DNA from: Isoperla grammatica | Lineage: Eukaryota > Arthropoda > Insecta > Plecoptera > Perlodidae | Assembly: GCA_945910005.1 (NCBI GenBank) | Contig: OX246743.1 | Coordinates: 9,778,587-9,842,586, forward strand | Direction: 5' to 3' | DNA: 64,000 bases | Shown here: piece after piece, positions 13,053 to 22,749 of the stretch | Layout: every line of letters begins with the position of its first letter | Numbering within the stretch: position 1 is the first letter of the stretch | Program-made: the position numbers and the translations under genes | Notes under the pieces: model-generated | Database searches by the model: none | Told to the model about the DNA's origin: nothing | Seen by the model: the letters and a program-made list of their open reading frames with translations, nothing else

Positions 13053-14215
13053 AGGGTAGCGTACTCGCTCGCATTTTCTTCCACGCCTGTTACATAAGAA
13101 AAAGCCAGTTAGTAAAAAAAGTATTTACACTCGATGTTTTCACAGCGCAGCGTCGACGCGATCCCTCATTTCATTCACTTTGGTCTCTTTCCTTCTTCTT
13201 GTCAATTCTAATCGAATTTACTCAACCATTAACCACCGTCTCTAATTACTCGCAGACCCGTTTAACTCTGTGTAGCCTTTAATCGTGTTAATTTTATACA
13301 CGGATTTTTTTCGTCGTGTATTTTCTAAGTATCGTGACATTTTATTCGGTGTCAAATTAAAGACAGACAGATTGAAATCGAACCGATCAACGGTTAAGAG
13401 GACACTGACATTGGAGGGCAGGTTTGGATCTAACTCTAATGAATGCATAGCATGAAAACTAAACACAATTAAAAAACACAATTCTTTGTTTGGAATTTTA
13501 AAAACATACTGTTTTATAAAGATGTTTGTGATATTATGGATTAAGAATAAATTAAGCATTCTAGGACCAAATTAATTTGTTCGGTTTGTGTACGTTGTTT
13601 GTTCCTAAAGTGATCGGCTAAAAGTGAATTACATGCCCGGGACATTATAAACGATCTTTTTCTATTTTTTGCAAGGTTAGTTAAAGAAAGTCAAATTATT
13701 TGTACATATACCATGAAAATGTAGTGCTTTTACACTTAGTCTCAAATGTCCATTGTTACAATGAAATATACGCAGTCAGATATATGGTGATTACGAATCC
13801 ACCGACCTGTATTTGTGATGGGCACACTAAACATCACATATGGTTATTGATTACAGTTATCAAAGAAGCAAGTAGACGGACTTATAAATAACATCAAAGT
13901 TATTTTACTGCCACCAAAATTCCACTAAATCTCCGCTAGCACAAAGTGGAACTTCCGCCAGGCGAATATACCTCGTCTTCACTTGTGGTAGTCTATTTCC
14001 GCAAGGTTTTCACGCCCGGAGTCAACTACACTCACTACGTTTCACGGGTACAACCATGTCAACAGGTGGAAACGATCCAACCTTTCGCACATATTGCAAT
14101 GGGCATCTTCAGGGACCTTTGGTAGCATTGGTTGTTATGGAATAAGATGTTCGTACACGGTGGAAACAAGTAATCAAGGACTTTGCCCGCTGCCACCTAC
14201 ATTGAAGCGGTTGTC
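13053..14215. other. Noncoding stretch, probable intron 3' of the candidate exon
   Basis: On the minus strand this lies just downstream of the donor of the 14220-14438 exon, so if that exon is real this is intron. I could not identify the next exon. The segment 13920-14010 is less AT-rich but shows no clear frame. Confidence 0.4.
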
Positions 14216-14219
14216 CTAC

Positions 14220-14438
14220 CTTGAGACGGTGATGGCGGTCGGCGGCGACGGCAGCGCTTCCAGCAGCCCAGCGAGCGATGACGACACTAACTGGCTGATG
14301 TGCTCTCGTGACGTCACGTGGTGAGGCAGCTCCGTGTCGTCACAGGTGCAGCCAGCGCTGTGTATCGTGTCCCAGGTGACGTCACTGTCGGGGTAGTGAG
14401 CCAGCACCTCGGTCACCAGACACTGGACAGCCTGGAGC
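14220..14438 (-). CDS. Candidate internal coding exon of an unrecognised gene
   Basis: On the minus strand this 219-bp segment is open throughout and GC-rich. It is bounded by CCGAGCAG|GCTCC at its start, behind a GTTTGTTTGTTTG tract and a CTCACTAA branchpoint-like motif. It ends with CTCAAG|GTAGGA. The open frame enters with the third base of a codon and leaves after the second, so both flanking introns are phase 2 and the exon is symmetric. The encoded 72-73 residues begin LQAVQCLVTEVLAHYPDSDV, contain a Cys pair (GCTCDD) about one third along, and end in a segment rich in Ser, Leu and Pro (LVSSSLAGLLEALPSPP). It looks soluble and partly helical, with no signal peptide. I do not recognise the family. 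The first 52 bp of the exon are part of the adjacent 121-bp satellite. No other exon of the gene could be identified in the window. What is seen is frame, composition and splice signals; that it is expressed is inference. Confidence 0.55.
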
Positions 14439-17400
14439 CTGCTCGGAGCAAACAAACAAACACCTTTAGTGAGAGCCCTTCGTTCTGTTGTCTACACTAA
14501 CTACACTGTCGGGGTAGTGGGCCAGCACCTCGGTCACCAGACACTGGACAGCCTGGAGCCTGCTCGGAGCAAACAAACAAACACCTTTAGTGAGAGCCCT
14601 TCGTTCTGTTGTCTACACTAACTACACTGTCGGGGTAGTGGGCCAGCACCTCGGTCACCAGACACTGGACAGCCTGGAGCCTGCTCGGAGCAAACAAACA
14701 AACACCTTTAGTGAGAGCACTCCGTTCTGTTGTCTACACTAACTACACTGTCGGGGTAGTGGGCCAGCACCTCGGTCACCAGACACTGGACAGCCTGGAG
14801 CCTGCTCGTAGCAAACAAACAAACACCTTTAGTGAGAGCCCTTCGTTCTGTTGTCTACACTAACTACACTGTCGGGGTAGTGAGCCAGCACCTCGGTCAC
14901 CAGACACTGGACAGCCTGGAGCCTGCTCGGAGCAAACAAACAAACACCTTTAGTGAGAGCCCTTCGTTCTGTTGTCTACACTAACTACACTGTCGGGGTA
15001 GTGAGCCAGCACCTCGGTCACCAGACACTGGACAGCCTGGAGCCTGCTCGGAGCAAACAAACAAACACCTTTAGTGAGCGCCCTTCGTTCTGTTGTCGAC
15101 ACAAACTACACTGTCGGGGTAGTGGGCCAGCACCTCGGTCACCAGACACTGGACAGCCTGGAGCCTGCTCGGAGCAAACAAACAAACACCTTTAGTGAGA
15201 GCCCTTCGTTCTGTTGTCGACACAAACTACACTGTCGGGGTAGTGGGCCAGCACCTCGGTCACCAGGCACTGGACAGCCTGGAGCCTGCTCGGAGCAAAC
15301 AAACAAACACCTTTAGTGAGAACCCTTCGTTTTGTTGTCTACACTAACTACACTGTCGGGGTAGTGGGCCAGCACCTCGGTCACCAGACACTGGACAGCC
15401 TGGAGCCTGCTCGGAGCAAACAAACAAACACCTTTAGTGAGAGCACTCCGTTCTGTTGTCGACACAAACTACACTGTCGGGGTAGTGGGCCAGCACCTCG
15501 GTCACCAGACACTGGACAGCCTGGAGCCTGCTCGGAGCAAACAAACAAACACCTTTAGTGAGAGCCCTTCGTCCTGTTGTCTACACTAACTACACTGTCG
15601 GGGTAGTGAGCCAGCACCTCGGTCACCAGACACTGGACAGCCTGGAGCCTGCTCGGAGCAAACAAACAAACACCTTTTGTGAGAGCCCTTCGTTCTGTTG
15701 TCTACACTAACTACACTGTCGGGGTAGTGAGCCAGCACCTCGGTCACCAGACACTGGACAGCCTGGAGCCTGCTCGGAGCAAACAAACAAACACCTTTAG
15801 TGAGCGCCCTTCGTTCTGTTGTCGACACAAACTACACTGTCGGGGTAGTGGGCCAGCACCTCGGTCACCAGACACTGGACAGCCTGGAGCCTGCTCGGAG
15901 CAAACAAACAAACACCTTTAGTGAGAGCCCTTCGTTCTGTTGTCGACACAAACTACACTGTCGGGGTAGTGGGCCAGCACCTCGGTCACCAGGCACTGGA
16001 CAGCCTGGAGCCTGCTCGGAGCAAACAAACAAACACCTTTAGTGAGAACCCTTCGTTTTGTTGTCTACACTAACTACACTGTCGGGGTAGTGGGCCAGCA
16101 CCTCGGTCACCAGACACTGGACAGCCTGGAGCCTGCTCGGAGCAAACAAACAAACACCTTTAGTGAGAGCACTCCGTTCTGTTGTCGACACAAACTACAC
16201 TGTCGGGGTAGTGGGCCAGCACCTCGGTCACCAGACACTGGACAGCCTGGAGCCTGCTCGGAGCAAACAAACAAACACCTTTAGTGAGAGCCCTTCGTTC
16301 TGTTGTCTACACTAACTACACTGTCGGGGTAGTGAGCCAGCACCTCGGTCACCAGACACTGGACAGCCTGGAGCCTGCTCGGAGCAAACAAACAAACACC
16401 TTTAGTGAGAGCCCTTCGTTCTGTTGTCTACACTAACTACACTGTCGGGGTAGTGAGCCAGCACCTCGGTCACCAGACACTGGACAGCCTGGAGCCTGCT
16501 CGGAGCAAACAAACAAACACCTTTAGTGAGCGCCCTTCGTTCTGTTGTCGACACAAACTACACTGTCGGGGTAGTGGGCCAGCACCTCGGTCACCAGACA
16601 CTGGACAGCCTGGAGCCTGCTCGGAGCAAACAAACAAACACCTTTAGTGAGAGCCCTTCGTTCTGTTGTCGACACAAACTACACTGTCGGGGTAGTGGGC
16701 CAGCACCTCGGTCACCAGGCACTGGACAGCCTGGAGCCTGCTCGGAGCAAACAAACAAACACCTTTAGTGAGAACCCTTCGTTTTGTTGTCTACACTAAC
16801 TACACTGTCGGGGTAGTGAGCCAGCACCTCGGTCACCAGACACTGGACAGCTTGGAGCCTGTTCGGAGCAAACACACAAACACCTTTAGTGAGAGCCCTT
16901 CGTTCTGTTGTCTACACTAACTACACTGTCGGGGTAGTGGGCCAGCACCTCGGTCACCAGACACTGGACAGCTTGGAGCCTGTTCGGAGCAAACACACAA
17001 ACACCTTTAGTGAGAGCCCTTCGTTCTGTTGTCTACACTAACTACACTGTCGGGGTAGTGGGCCAGCACCTTGGTCACCAGACACTGGACAGCCTGGAGC
17101 CTGCTCGGAGCAAACAAACAAACACCTTTAGTGAGAGCCCTTCGTTCTGTTGTCTACACTAACTACACTGTCGGGGTAGTGAGCCAGCACCTCGGTCACC
17201 AGACACTGGACAGCCTGGAGCCTGCTCGGAGCAAACAAACAAACACCTTTAGTGAGCGCCCTTCGTTCTGTTGTCGACACAAACTACACTGTCGGGGTAG
17301 TGGGCCAGCACCTCGGTCACCAGACACTGGACAGCCTGGAGCCTGCTCGGAGCAAACAAACAAACACCTTTAGTGAGAGCCCTTCGTTCTGTTGTCGACA

Positions 17401-17879
17401 CAAACTACACTGTCGGGGTAGTGGGCCAGCACCTCGGTCACCAGGCACTGGACAGCCTGGAGCCTGCTCGGAGCAAACAAACAAACACCTTTAGTGAGAA
17501 CCCTTCGTTTTGTTGTCTACACTAACTACACTGTCGGGGTAGTGGGCCAGCACCTCGGTCACCAGGCACTGGACAGCCTGGAGCCTGCTCGGAGCAAACA
17601 AACAAACACCTTTAGTGAGAGTCCTTCGTTCTGTTGTCTACACTAACTACACTGTCGGGGTAGTGAGCCAGCACCTCGTGCACCAGACACTGGACAGCTT
17701 GGAGCCTGTTCGGAGCAAACACACAAACACCTTTAGTGAGAGCCCTTCGTTCTGTTGTCTACACTAACTACACTGTCGGGGTAGTGGGCCAGCACCTCGG
17801 TCACCAGACACTGGACAGCATGGAGCCTGCTCGGAGCAAACAAACAAACACCTTTAGTGAGAGCCCTTCGTTCTGTTGA
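14387..17879. repeat. 121-bp satellite, 29 units, derived from an intron-exon boundary
   Basis: Units start at 14387 and every 121 bp after that. Twenty-eight complete periods were counted and the last unit (17775-17879) is cut short. The period never shifts, so no net indel occurred in 3.5 kb. Read on the minus strand, each unit consists of intron sequence with CTCACTAAAG, a (GTTT)n tract, a CAG acceptor, and the first 52 bp or so of the 14220-14438 exon. The unit nearest that exon (14387) runs directly into it. Diagnostic variants (GAGCGC, GAGAACCC with CGTTTTG, CACTCC, CAGGCAC, CTTGG with GTTCGG) recur every 726 bp, giving a six-unit higher-order repeat. Because 121 is not a multiple of three, frames rotate, so the repeated 80-aa open frames are artefacts and not proteins. 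Confidence 0.97.
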
Positions 17880-19275
17880 CTGCACCAATTTTACCAGTAA
17901 AACAAAAAATAATACATTTGAATTTGTATGAAAATCAACGTTCGCACAAGTGTATTTAAATGTTAATAAATATTAAATGAAAAAAAGTTAATGCTTAATT
18001 AATCACTGCTTAGTACTAAAAAAGCACATCTCTACATATAGATTTTTTTTTTTACAAACCTACTTCTTTACTGTTAGAATTATTACCAATCTCTCCTACC
18101 CCCCTCCCCCCCAACCATTAGGAAAGAATTCCGAACTCCCACTGTCGTTCAATACTCTTTGACATATTATACTAATCAGAACAGACATCGGCTTTACATT
18201 AGTAAAAATTACGAAAACAACTCAAAACGTATATAATTCCCGCTGTGTCACTTAATAATATCCCAGAATTGAAGCCCCCCTCACTTAAGTTCCGTTGTTC
18301 CGAGATATATAATCGCTGGAGCAACATTAGAATTACTATGTAGATTAACAAAGTTAAAGATTTAACATTTTCTTCTAAAAGACCTATGGGGATAATCTTG
18401 TAATGGGTTAATAATTATTCCCCAAAGGCTTAATAAGGCGATTCCTAATTGAGCAGACATTTCGTCCGGGGTCATAGCTATAGCCTACATTTAATACTTA
18501 AACCGTTATTAGAAAATTTAAATTTAGAATATGGCTATATGCACAGACGAACAAAATAATTGAGTGTTTACTTAATATAAAATTGCATGATAGCATACGA
18601 GCAGATTAGCTATTTGGGAAACTTTTTTTTCAAATTTCTTATATAAGTATTGTAATATTTTAAATTAGTGATACTATTACACTAAACACTAAACGTTCCC
18701 GGTAAACCCCTAGAGGTGCGCAGGTGTAAGGACATACTTATCACCTGTCGTTGCATAATAGTCCATTCAATGTTCTTACTTTTTAAAATGTCTCATGATC
18801 TCTCTTAATATTTCCCAATAAAAACTGCCTTGGGGTTTAAAGAAGAGAGAAAACACCGGCCGCCATCAAAACAACTCAAACCTGTCAGTATCAATACTAA
18901 TTACCATCTAGAGATGAACAAATTTCCGACTGACGATTGAAATGTTAGCGCGGCACGAAAAGTGAATTCCGAAGGCAGATCGTGATGATAATAATATAGA
19001 AACATTATAAATCGGAAAATAGACCTCCTCACGAGTCAATCTTATTTAAATGTAATTTATACACGTTTAAGTTACTAAATAATTTTCTTCTCAACGCGAA
19101 TAGATCACGCCCACAAATTGAATAATTTAAATCATAAGATGGATACGAGTAATTTACAAATTGAACAAAAACTGCACGGGAATAGTAACCTACAAACACT
19201 TATTCAATCCGAGGTATTTCCGAAGAAACCCGATTTATAACGAAGGGCATTAATTCCGGTCAAAAAAATAATCAC
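17880..19275. other. AT-rich noncoding stretch, probable intron upstream of the satellite
   Basis: On the minus strand this lies upstream of the satellite. It begins with the non-repeated sequence adjoining the most distal unit. No exon, repeat or RNA gene is supported. Confidence 0.5.
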
Positions 19276-19277
19276 CC

Positions 19278-19488
19278 CAGTGTTTTGTTTCTGACTAATT
19301 TTGAGTGTGTGCGAATCAAAGAAATATACAACAATGAAACTACCTATTGCAACCTTTGACGTCACAGCCTATTTATTCAATGTGACGACAGGTTGGACAA
19401 GCAACTGGTTGCTAAGTATAGGTAGTTTCATTGTTGTGTCTTTCTTTGATTCGCGCACATTCAATGTTTGTCTGAAACATATTCACTG
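19278..19488. mobile_element. MITE with long imperfect terminal inverted repeats (CAGTG ends)
   Basis: The left arm (about 19278-19346) and right arm (about 19417-19488) are imperfect inverted copies. The best-matched inner part reads GCGAATCAAAGAAA...ACAACAATGAAACTACCTAT on the left and its complement on the right. The outer ends are CAGTG and CACTG. A 70-bp centre separates the arms. CAGTG ends recall hAT-type elements, but no 8-bp target duplication is visible, so the superfamily is uncertain. The 211-bp length and lack of coding sequence fit a nonautonomous MITE. Confidence 0.7.
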
Positions 19489-19523
19489 TGGAATGTGTTG
19501 TGATTATTTTCCAAAACACTCTT

Positions 19524-19660
19524 AAATATATATATATATTATATATATATATATACAATATATATGTACAATATTCGCGGCAACAATCCCCAGAAAGTTG
19601 CAACAGGTACACATATGTCCGCGAAAACCTGAAAACTAATATATATATATATATATTATT
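19524..19660. repeat. (TA)n microsatellites
   Basis: Two TA-rich tracts at about 19524-19565 and 19638-19660 flank a short mixed-composition segment. Open frames rich in Ile and Tyr across them come from the TA repeat. Confidence 0.9.
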
Positions 19661-19664
19661 GAAG

Positions 19665-20385
19665 GAGAAAAGAGCTCCCCTTTGAATATGGGTTCGACCT
19701 CAAAACATCTTCAAGATTGCTCCTCTCGTTTTTAGAGTTAACGATGTTATTTTTTGCATGCTTTTCATACAATCTGTTGTATAACTTGCCATTAATTACT
19801 CCACTTTTATTTTGAAAAATTAATATTCAAACTAAATACTTACAATTTTCCTTAATTCAAAACCGATCTAACATCAACAATGAAGAAGTACAGTTCACTC
19901 TTAATACAAATGCGCGCGTCTTAAGATTCTTCTTACACAAAGACTACCTTGCAACTGTGGTAATGCCTGCAGCCTCCCAGACTGGTCCAGCTAACGTGTA
20001 TTGCACGTAAACGTGCACTCTACACTCCTCACATAATTGGTCAGCCATTTCATACTGCGCACCTGTTGCGACCTTTAATTACTATAGCGGCTAAGCTAGC
20101 TAAGCTAAGGTGGAAACTGGAATCTGTGCTGGAATCTAAATACATTTTCATACAAAAAATCTCGAACGTGCTTAAGCCATTGGCATCATTGGGAAAAATG
20201 CAAAAAAAAAATGCAAGTAAAACCATTTTATTTATAGTATGGTTCGTAGTTAAGTTAAAAAATTGAAAGCGTGGGGGTGAAAGAAGCATAATAACAAGAA
20301 ATGTACACCAAAAAATACATTTAAAAAATGTATTCACTGTAATTTTTTAAATATCCAAGAAAAACAATTAATTATAGGGTTGGTT
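19665..20385. other. Noncoding stretch
   Basis: No gene is supported. A perfect 14-bp hairpin with loop AA (TGCACGTAAACGTGCA) lies at about 20002-20017. A 95-aa minus-strand frame (20050-20337) lacks any recognisable domain. Confidence 0.5.
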
Positions 20386-20389
20386 GGTT

Positions 20390-20580
20390 TTTTATTAGGG
20401 TATATGTTTTAGGACTGTTTGCAGGACTCAAGTTCTAGAACTCACATTCAATTTGACTGAGAAAAATGACCCTATAAAAAAAATACGCCTATAAATAAGG
20501 ATTGCCACTGTCAGGAATCGTGTCCGCGACCTCCCGAATTAGAATCACGACCGCTACCGTTGAGCTGCCTCTAAAGTTGT
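20390..20580 (-). mobile_element. tRNA-derived SINE, family A, diverged copy
   Basis: On the minus strand the copy starts near 20580 with an A-box-like GGCAGCTCAACGGTAGCGG. A damaged B-box region (GGTCGCGGACACGATTCC) follows, then the family A body GGCAATCCTT. It matches the better-kept copies at 23745-24000 and 31150-31360. The decayed B box suggests an old copy. Ends are approximate. Confidence 0.65.
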
Positions 20581-20598
20581 CCCACCTTATCTAGTGTC

Positions 20599-20790
20599 AC
20601 GCCGTCCGCAGTGGCTCATGCAGTTGGGGCACAGCTCCTAAGCGCACCGCACCTAGGGACGTGGGTTCGAGTCCCGCATAAGACATGGGTTTTTGTAATT
20701 GTCCTTCATCTCCATCCACCAACCCTCATCGTCTCGAATATTCATGACCTTTATTGGAATTCCAAGATCCCAAACACAGCGGGTAAAAGG
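20599..20790 (+). mobile_element. tRNA-derived SINE, family B
   Basis: The head carries an A-box-like GTGGCTCATGCAGTTGGGGC and a good B box, GGGTTCGAGTCCCGC, about 65 bp into the element. The body continues TTTTTGTAATTGTCCTTCATC. The same head, inverted, occurs at 49795-49940, and a related body is at 25565-25735. The head resembles a tRNA but the body and the long variable region show it is not a functional tRNA gene. The 3' end is approximate. Confidence 0.75.
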
Positions 20791-21051
20791 ACAGGAGTAT
20801 GTTGATTTTGGTTGAAATCTGACATTGGCTTGAGACTAGGTACGTTGAATAGACTTGAAAGGTTAGCACAGGCGTATGAGTACAAATTAAGTGAATCGTA
20901 GACAGTAATTCGTCGTATGATTAGCCAAGAATGATGTTCACCTATACCAATTCAATAAAACATGTAACGTGTGTGTATAACTCACTCTTAGCACCGAATG
21001 TTGAAGATGAGGACGAGGTTGTTTCACGCATCATTCCACTAGTTTCCAATA

Positions 21052-21541
21052 CTCTAGTCTACTCTAAACACACTTAACACAACACGTACACTCGGCGAAA
21101 AACGAGAAACACTAAACGCAGAAACAGATACACTTTAAACACTACACTGAGCATTAAACACTCAACACTGAATTGAGAATCGTGAACTTCCAAACGCAGT
21201 CATAACTTAACACTAAACAGTAGCACTATCCGTTGTAAACACTAAACACTCAACACTGAACATTATACACGATAAATTGTGATGAACACTAAAAGAGAAA
21301 CGCAAAACACTAAACATTAAAGTAGAACACTATCCGTTGTAAGCACTAAACACTAAGTGCCGAAATACCGGTACGAAACATTGTTAACGCAAAACGCAAA
21401 TCCCTGTCAGCACTAAACACTAACTTGAAACACTTTACGGGAACTTAGCACTAAATGCTAATGTGAAACACTATCCGTTGTAAGCACTAAACACTCAACA
21501 CTCAACACTAAACACTAAACACTAAACACTAAACACTAAAA
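21052..21541. repeat. Degenerate CACTAAA tandem array
   Basis: Roughly 490 bp are filled with variants of the heptamer AACACTA / CACTAAA. They are clearest at the right end (about 21495-21541), where seven near-perfect units occur in a row. Longer phrases such as AACACTATCCGTTGTAA recur three times, so the array also has a second, longer repeat level. It is an old, diverged simple satellite. Confidence 0.85.
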
Positions 21542-21799
21542 GGCCGGCACACGAACACAAGCACTCACGGCATGGACAGACGCGTCAAGGCATGGATGTG
21601 TACCGTCTAAGACTGGCGTACATTCCTTCTCCATGCCTTGCAAGACAACTGCAAGAATTCGACAGAATGATTCATTCTCGGGATATTTGGTCAGTTCATA
21701 GCTGGAGTCCAGAATGTCTAACTTGACAACAAAGAAAGTTACTAAAATAACTAGATAAAAATCACTTATCTATTTTGATGTACAAGTGCAAGGAATACT

Positions 21800-22080
21800 A
21801 GCTACAGCGGAAGTGAGTTCGATTCCCACGACAAGCATTCAGAAATCGTAACAGAGTTTTTCCTAGGGTTGTTCTAACATAATATTCTGGCTCTGCGTTA
21901 ACACAGACTCCATCATGAGTTCGATATCGGCCACTGGCAATCCTGACTGAAGAGTTTTCTTATCAAGGGTTTCCTTCAGACAAACTCATAAGGGGAATGC
22001 TGGGATTGCATTCTATGCATATTATATTCCACCCAAACTAATCCTACAGTCTTCTTTACATATTTCTTCCTGGGCAGGTG
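21800..22080 (+). mobile_element. SINE family A copies, two tRNA-like heads
   Basis: Two B-box-like motifs lie in the same orientation: GAGTTCGATTCCCAC near 21815 and GAGTTCGATATCGGCC near 21918. The second is followed by the family A signature CTGGCAATCCTGACTGA and GGAATGCTGGGATTG. The arrangement suggests one SINE next to or inside another. Neither head is a complete tRNA. Boundaries are approximate. Confidence 0.6.
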
Positions 22081-22289
22081 TCCTACGAAAGAATGATAAA
22101 ATTGGCATAAACATTTAGATATCTACTCCGTCCTTAGATTATCCTAGATATCTCAGCCCCCACTTCCCACTCCCTTCCCCAACGTCCCATCCCACCGCTA
22201 TTTCAACAAGTAACCAAATTATCTCTGCACTGTTTACTGGTAGTAAACACTTACTTGTTACTAACATCAATGTTTTATTGCTCACAACT

Positions 22290-22740
22290 GACTTAAGCTG
22301 TTCAGGTATAGGACGGGACTCTGATGCGGGTTCGATTCCCGTTGGATAAACATAAGTACTGGTGACTTTTAAGAGAGGTTTTCTTAAAGGCTGGTCCACA
22401 CAGATTTTTAAGACATACGATTTAAGGTTTAACGCGTAGTCGTAAAGTTGGATCATAGGAAACACGTACTGGCGTTCACACAGTTTTAGTTTAAAGACGT
22501 TGTTTTCATTGTTGTTTTTAAAACAACGTCTTAAAACCTTATGCCTTATGTCTTAAAAATCTGTGTGGACCAGCCTTAAGGCAAAGTCTGGAGTGAAGTT
22601 GTTTGGGAATTGGGTACCGTTATAAGCATCTGTACTGGTGACTTTTTAAGAGGTTTTCCTATCGTTAATAAGGCAAATTCTGGAGTGGTGTTGTTTGGGA
22701 ATGGGGTACTTTCCAACTATCCACACACTTATAAACACTG
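22290..22740 (+). mobile_element. SINE family A copy interrupted by a MITE, with partial duplicate
   Basis: A B box, GGTTCGATTCCCG, at about 22329 is followed by GTACTGGTGACTTTTAAGAG and GGTTTTC. A 188-bp MITE interrupts here. The SINE then resumes with GGCAAAGTCTGGAGTG. About 60 bp further on, the same tail recurs uninterrupted (about 22632-22712: GTACTGGTGACTTTTTAAGA, GGTTTTCCTATCGTTAATAA, GGCAAATTCTGGAGTG). This second copy shows the pre-insertion state of the first. Confidence 0.75.
22388..22575. mobile_element. 188-bp MITE with TTAA target duplications
   Basis: Terminal inverted repeats match perfectly for 29 bp (22389-22417 against 22547-22575), starting GGCTGGTCCACACAGATTTT. Imperfect pairing continues inward for roughly 15 bp. 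TTAA stands on both sides (22384-22387 and 22576-22579). An inner inverted repeat, AAGACGTTGTTTT at about 22494 against AAAACAACGTCTT at about 22520, gives a nested hairpin. There is no coding capacity. TTAA targets are typical of piggyBac-type transposition, though the terminal sequence is not the usual CCC start, so the superfamily is inferred with caution. Confidence 0.88.
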
Positions 22741-22749
22741 AGAGTAATT

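Noticed and set aside
14953..17494. Many repeated 80-aa open frames
   Set aside because: They lie in the 121-bp satellite. The frame rotates each unit because 121 is not a multiple of three, and the peptides are shifted readings of the same DNA.
14387..17879. CRISPR array
   Set aside because: The spacing is regular, but the whole unit is repeated with no unique spacers and there are no cas genes. The host is a eukaryote.
20650..20670. Functional tRNA gene (good B box)
   Set aside because: The A-to-B spacing and the continuing SINE body, plus other copies of the same head, show a SINE. No acceptor-stem pairing was found. The same holds for the B boxes at 22329, 23940, 24120, 31320, 40958, 49855 and 58442.
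22139..22465. 108-aa minus-strand open frame with YPTGIEPAS
   Set aside because: This peptide is the antisense reading of the SINE B-box region plus part of the MITE, a well-known spurious protein type.
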